From: Roseiflexaceae bacterium
Lineage (GTDB): Bacteria; Chloroflexota; Chloroflexia; Chloroflexales; Roseiflexaceae
Reading direction: 5' to 3'
Assembly (NCBI GenBank): GCA_014381165.1
Contig: JACMIM010000577.1
Span: 1 to 9,737, forward strand
Length of the DNA: 9,737 bases
Positions within the stretch are counted from its first letter, which is position 1; each line of letters begins with the position of its first letter. A model generated the notes under the pieces. The model was not told the origin of the DNA. It was given only the letters and a program-made list of their open reading frames with translations, and made no database searches. Made by a program: the position numbers and the translations under genes. Positions 6,196 through 9,737 of this stretch are shown in pieces.

Positions 6196-7530
6196 GTGAT
6201 CGAATCGAACCTCACACTAACTGACATGCTGGTGAATGATCTGCGCCAGCTGTGCGCGATCCCTTCAAGCTACGACCAGCCTGAGATTACAACCACCACG
6301 GCAAGCCACCTTGCAGCCTTGATGACCCAGCGCGGACTCCAGAGCGAGGTTCTCGTAACAGCAGGAGCGCCTGTGGTTGTTGGGCGGCGGGCCGGGCGCA
6401 GTCCCTTCACGCTGCTGCTGTACCATCATTATGATACAGCCCCGCCTGGCCCGTGGCGCACATGGAACCACGAACCATTTCAGCTTGCCGAGCGCGAAGG
6501 TGCGCTGTTTGGCCGCGGCGTTGCCGAGGGCAAGGGGCCGCTGGTGGCACATCTGGCGGCACTGGCCAGCATGATCGCTGCCGATGGCGAGCTGCCCATC
6601 AGCGTTGTCGTGATCGCCGAGGGTGAAGGCGGCATTGGCAGCCCGCACCTGGGGATGGCGCTCGCCGAGCACCGTGAGCATCTGCGGGCCGATGCCTGCC
6701 TGGCGACAGGCGGCGAACGTGATGCTTACGGCGTGCCAATCTGCTACAGCGGCAGCAAAGGCCTGCTCCAAACACGGCTCACCGTTGTTGGCCCGAACCA
6801 ACAGCTTAAAGCTGGCTTGGCCGCGAGCGTTCCAAATCCGTTATGGCGGCTGGTCTGGGCGCTCGGCGCGGTCAAAAGCGCCGAGGAAGAAGTGTTAATC
6901 GAGGGCTTCTACGACGATGTCGAAAGCCCTAATCGCGCCGAAAATCAAGCTATTCGTAGCGTGCGTGTCGACGAACAAGGTCGCTTGGCCGCCTGGGGTA
7001 TCGAGCAATTTTTATTCGGTATGACCGGCGCGACACTGATCACCGCCGAAACGACGCTGCCGACGGCACATATCAGCGGATTGAGCGCCGAACCATTTAT
7101 CGATCAGTCCGCATTGCCAGTCGTCGCCAGTGCTCGACTGGACTTTCAACTCGTCGCACGGCAGCGCCCGCAGTCGATCGTCGATCTGCTACGGGCACAT
7201 CTGCGCGAAAAAGGCTTCGAAGACGTGGCCGTCGAGCGCCTGAGTGGCGGCTACCCGGCCACCACCAGCCCAGACCATCCCTTTATCGAGCGGGTGCGCG
7301 CCGCTGGGCAGCCTGCCTATGCCGCAGTGCTACCGAGCCTGCCGATGGGGCCATTCGCCCTGCCATTGTTTCTCTTCAGCGAAGCCTTTGGCCTACCAGT
7401 AGCCGCAGTCGGCTGCGCCCGCCACGATAGTAACGTCCTCGGTGCAAACGAGCATATTCCCCTCGCCGACCTTGTGCGGCACAGCCAGATGCTGATCGAC
7501 CTGCTCGCCAGCTATGCGCGCCAGCCGTAA
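6196..7530 (+). CDS. M20 peptidase-like protein with degenerate active site
   Basis: The 444 residues follow the M20 metallopeptidase fold (ArgE, DapE, carboxypeptidase G2 and carnosinase relatives). Family landmarks appear in order: YHHYDTAPPGP (76-86), LFGRGVAEGKGPL (104-116), AEGEGGIGSPHL (141-152), SGSKGL (185-190), a lid/dimerisation domain with SVPNP and GFYDDV (about 191-310), ARLDFQLV (313-320) and GANEHIPL (416-423). His78 and Asp80 of the HxD motif remain. The bridging metal Asp of GRGxxD is Glu111, the catalytic Glu and adjacent metal Glu of EGEEEIGS are Gly145 and Gly146, the next metal Asp is Gly173, the LHSG His is Lys205, and the final metal His of HSPNE is Leu415. It is therefore probably not an ordinary di-zinc peptidase; a non-catalytic or altered role is inferred. 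The GTG start follows GCGGGGTG. There is no signal peptide. The next gene begins 6 bp after the TAA. Confidence 0.85.
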   Translation: MIESNLTLTDMLVNDLRQLCAIPSSYDQPEITTTTASHLAALMTQRGLQSEVLVTAGAPVVVGRRAGRSPFTLLLYHHYDTAPPGPWRTWNHEPFQLAEREGALFGRGVAEGKGPLVAHLAALASMIAADGELPISVVVIAEGEGGIGSPHLGMALAEHREHLRADACLATGGERDAYGVPICYSGSKGLLQTRLTVVGPNQQLKAGLAASVPNPLWRLVWALGAVKSAEEEVLIEGFYDDVESPNRAENQAIRSVRVDEQGRLAAWGIEQFLFGMTGATLITAETTLPTAHISGLSAEPFIDQSALPVVASARLDFQLVARQRPQSIVDLLRAHLREKGFEDVAVERLSGGYPATTSPDHPFIERVRAAGQPAYAAVLPSLPMGPFALPLFLFSEAFGLPVAAVGCARHDSNVLGANEHIPLADLVRHSQMLIDLLASYARQP

Positions 7531-7536
7531 GGTTCG

Positions 7537-9708
7537 ATGCAGCCAACATGTAATCTGACAACCGATAGTTTCCGCAACGCCGCAGGCGGTTCGCGGCGCA
7601 TGATCTGGTCGCCTTGGCTTGGGGCACTGCTTGTGTTGCTCGCGGTCACATTGTTGCTTTCAGCGCAAATCCCGCTCCGCACGTCCTTCGATGTTGGGCT
7701 GGAAGAAGGCTACGGCAGCGATCTGCCAATGCTCGACGGGTTCTACCCGGTTGAGCCGTATGAACAGGGCGGTTCGATCAATTGGCGCTGGAGCACTGCT
7801 GAGGCCAGCGTGCGGCTTCCCGGCAGCGGCAGCCGCCCATTACTCATCGAACTGCGCATCCACTCGGTCAGCGAGGACGTGTATCGTAATGGCGCGCGGT
7901 CGTTCGCTGTGTGGTCGCAGGGTCGGCTGATCGGCACGTTTCCCGTGATCGCGCAAGGCGGCACCTATACTTTCGTGCTGCCTGCTGGACAAACCCTGTC
8001 CGATCAGCAGGGCTTTCAACTGCGCAGCGCGGTCTTCTCGCCGCCAGGCGACAGCCGCGAATTGGGGTTGCCGGTCGATCGGGTGCTCTACGAACTCCAG
8101 GCTGGCCCGGCGCTGCCGCCAGCCGCCAGCACGCTTGGCTGGCTGCTGGCTGGGCTACTCGGCTGGCTTGGTCTGCGCGCCAGCGGCCTGCGCGAGCGCG
8201 TGAGCTTTGTGCTGCTGCTGCCTGCGGTTGCTCTGCTCGCCTGTGCGACTGTCCTCGACCCGCCGCGAGCGGCATTTGGCTGGTGGCCGGCGGTGCAAGC
8301 GCTGGCACTTGGTGTAATGCTGGTGCTGATGCTACGCTGGGCGCTGCGGCCGCTAGCCCGCACACTCGAGATTCCACTAGACGACAGGGCGCTTACCTGG
8401 TTGCTGGCGCTGGCCTTTGCGGCGTTCGCACTGCGTTACGGCGGCAAACTGTACCCGCATGCGATGGCGGGCGATATCGGCTTTCACACTAACCGCTTTC
8501 TCGAAGTGGTCGAGGGGCGCGTGCTGCTGCTTTCGCGCAACCGTGGCGTCGATTTCCCCTACCCACCGGCGCTGTACCTGCTGCTGGCTCCTTTGACACT
8601 ACTTCAGCTTGAACCACGCAATCTGCTATGGCTGGCCGGCGCAGTCTTTGACGCGCTCAGCATCGTGCTGGTGTACACGATTGGCCTGGGCGTGTACCGC
8701 GCCTTTCCAGTGCGCTCAAGAGCACAGGTATCCAGCGCAGAACAGGGCTGGGCCGTTGCCGCCGCCGCGTTGTATTCATTCAGTGCAGCCACTTTTATGA
8801 CAACCTGGTGGAACTTCAGCACGCACATCTTTGCGCAGTTTACCCATCTGCTACTGATCGCCGCGCTGATCGTGCTCGTCCCGCGCATTCTGGCAGCGCG
8901 CAGTTTGTCGCGTCGGTCGTTCGCTGGGGCGATCGCGCTCGGCCTGATCGCGTCACTTGTGTTTCTCGGGCACTTCGGCTTTTGGATCAATGTGTCGCTG
9001 CTGATCTGTGTGGGCCTGCTGGTGTTGCTGGCAGCGGCGTGGCGTGGCGCGGTCGGCTGGCGCGTGTTCTGGCTACTCACACTGGCCGCCGCGCTTGCCG
9101 AACTTGTGGCGATAGCTGGTTTTTACTCTGGTTATACCGGCATGTTTCTGGAGCAAGCCCAGGCAGCGCAGGCGGGCGGACTGACTGGCGTGGCGGGGCG
9201 CGAGCCAATCCCCGACGATGTGTTATGGAACGCACTGTGGAACGCCGGTTTTCGGGTGCATTTTGGCTTCTTCCCAGTGCCGCTAGCAGCCATTGGTCTG
9301 GTTATGTGGTTCGCCAGCACGGCGCAGCGGCAGCCGGACGGCCAGACAACTTCCCCAGCCCTGCTGAGGGGCACGGCGCTAACACTGGCGGCTGGCACGC
9401 TGCTGATTGCGCTGGGCTTTGCTGCGCTGCCATTTATTAGTGGCTCCTCGCTCTCGACACGCTGGTTGATGTTCTCGGCCTGGTTCATAGCTGTGGCCGC
9501 TATCGCCGTGGTGCGCGCTAGTTGGCACTGGGGTAGGCTCGCGCATCTGGTGTATGGGCTGATGGCTGGCTATGTGCTGTGGGTTTCTGCCAGCCAGTGG
9601 CTTGGCGCGCTGGCCTGGCGCATTCGCCCGCCTGAGCCTTTCTATTGTGGATGTTGTATCTTTTTTGTTTCGGTTTTTGGCGCTTTGCGCCAAAAACCGA
9701 AACAATGA
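7537..9708 (+). CDS. Polytopic membrane protein, GT-C glycosyltransferase-like
   Basis: The 723 residues begin with one hydrophobic helix (about 25-44). An extracytoplasmic beta-rich domain covers about 50-190 (TSFDVGLEEGYGSD, WRWSTAEASVRLPG, ELRIHSVSE). At least twelve further membrane helices lie between about 196 and 692. After the fifth helix a loop reads HAMAGDIGFHTNRF (308-321), with Asp313 and His317. FPYPPALYLLLAPL (340-353) follows. An acidic residue in this loop and the F.YPP...Y stretch recall GT-C enzymes (PMT/ArnT-like), which transfer sugars from lipid carriers at the outer membrane face. Substrate and activity are unknown, and a non-enzymatic membrane protein is possible. ATG 7537 follows TAAGG of the upstream stop region, indicating translational coupling with the M20-like gene; ATG 7600 is an alternative. 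The last residues, from about 702, are encoded by a T-rich stretch and a palindrome (9665-9705), so the C-terminus may be replaced or truncated. Confidence 0.75.
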   Translation: MQPTCNLTTDSFRNAAGGSRRMIWSPWLGALLVLLAVTLLLSAQIPLRTSFDVGLEEGYGSDLPMLDGFYPVEPYEQGGSINWRWSTAEASVRLPGSGSRPLLIELRIHSVSEDVYRNGARSFAVWSQGRLIGTFPVIAQGGTYTFVLPAGQTLSDQQGFQLRSAVFSPPGDSRELGLPVDRVLYELQAGPALPPAASTLGWLLAGLLGWLGLRASGLRERVSFVLLLPAVALLACATVLDPPRAAFGWWPAVQALALGVMLVLMLRWALRPLARTLEIPLDDRALTWLLALAFAAFALRYGGKLYPHAMAGDIGFHTNRFLEVVEGRVLLLSRNRGVDFPYPPALYLLLAPLTLLQLEPRNLLWLAGAVFDALSIVLVYTIGLGVYRAFPVRSRAQVSSAEQGWAVAAAALYSFSAATFMTTWWNFSTHIFAQFTHLLLIAALIVLVPRILAARSLSRRSFAGAIALGLIASLVFLGHFGFWINVSLLICVGLLVLLAAAWRGAVGWRVFWLLTLAAALAELVAIAGFYSGYTGMFLEQAQAAQAGGLTGVAGREPIPDDVLWNALWNAGFRVHFGFFPVPLAAIGLVMWFASTAQRQPDGQTTSPALLRGTALTLAAGTLLIALGFAALPFISGSSLSTRWLMFSAWFIAVAAIAVVRASWHWGRLAHLVYGLMAGYVLWVSASQWLGALAWRIRPPEPFYCGCCIFFVSVFGALRQKPKQ
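9665..9705. repeat. 41-base palindromic element with TTT loop at the 3' end of the membrane protein gene
   Basis: The 19-base arms 9665-9683 and 9687-9705 are exact reverse complements and enclose TTT. The arm is TTGTTTCGGTTTTTGGCGC. A run of six T (9661-9666) precedes it and overlaps its first two bases, and the TGA stop of the open frame directly follows it at 9706. It lacks a T-run on the correct side for a terminator in either direction. The design matches the element at 5984-6030. Confidence 0.85.
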
Positions 9709-9737
9709 TGCGTTATTTGCTTGCCCGCCGCAGGCGA

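Noticed and set aside
5857..6199. Small open frames crossing the hairpin at 5984-6030 on both strands
   Set aside because: Their content is the translation of the palindrome (FPGFEW...HSKPGK on both strands), as expected for an inverted repeat and not for a conserved peptide.
7911..8492. Plus-strand open frame of 193 codons within the membrane protein gene
   Set aside because: It is an Arg/Ala-rich shadow with no recognisable domain and no ribosome-binding site, overlapping a better supported gene.
8808..9440. Plus-strand open frame of 210 codons within the membrane protein gene
   Set aside because: It is an out-of-frame shadow rich in Arg, Ala and Gly. The overlapping frame has clear membrane-helix periodicity.
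9709..9737. Possible start of another GC-rich palindrome (GCCCGCCGCAGGCG) at the window edge
   Set aside because: The sequence ends before a second arm could be seen.

Overview
The window looks chromosomal and bacterial. It is GC-rich, with gene content and intergenic palindromes of the kind seen in Chloroflexota (class Chloroflexia, relatives of Roseiflexus or Kouleothrix). This assignment rests on protein style, on the TGCTATRAT promoters and on palindromes of the GTAGGGGCAC...GTGCCCCTAC and GGGGGCGGGTTTGAAACCCGCCCCC types; no database search was possible.

Layout: (1) 1-939, the C-terminal half of the chaperone HtpG (Hsp90), entering from the left edge. (2) 946-991, a perfect 46-bp palindrome. 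(3) 1065-1730, a membrane-anchored SH3-like protein. (4) 1737-1853, a palindrome whose right arm is repeated in tandem; it lies between convergent genes and ends in a T-run suited to terminating lon. (5) 4251-1873 (minus), a complete ATP-dependent Lon protease. (6) 4289-4362, a compact junction with a likely terminator for the upstream operon and the lon promoter. (7) 5845-4390 (minus), an ECF sigma factor followed by its zinc-less RskA-type membrane anti-sigma factor. (8) 5846-6195, a 350-bp divergent intergenic region with two hairpins and a long dyad carrying extended -10 boxes on both strands. (9) 6196-7530, an M20 peptidase-like protein that has lost most of the family's catalytic and metal-binding residues. 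(10) 7537-9708, a polytopic GT-C-like membrane protein whose last codons are supplied by an inserted palindrome.

The left two thirds is rich in proteostasis and stress genes (HtpG, Lon, sigma/anti-sigma). The right third is a probable two-gene operon with a 6-bp gap, pairing the M20-like protein with a membrane protein. No mobile-element gene, CRISPR array, tRNA or rRNA was seen. The most unusual items are the degenerate M20 protein, the symmetric divergent promoter in front of it, and palindromes in nearly every gap between transcription units, one of which runs into a coding sequence.
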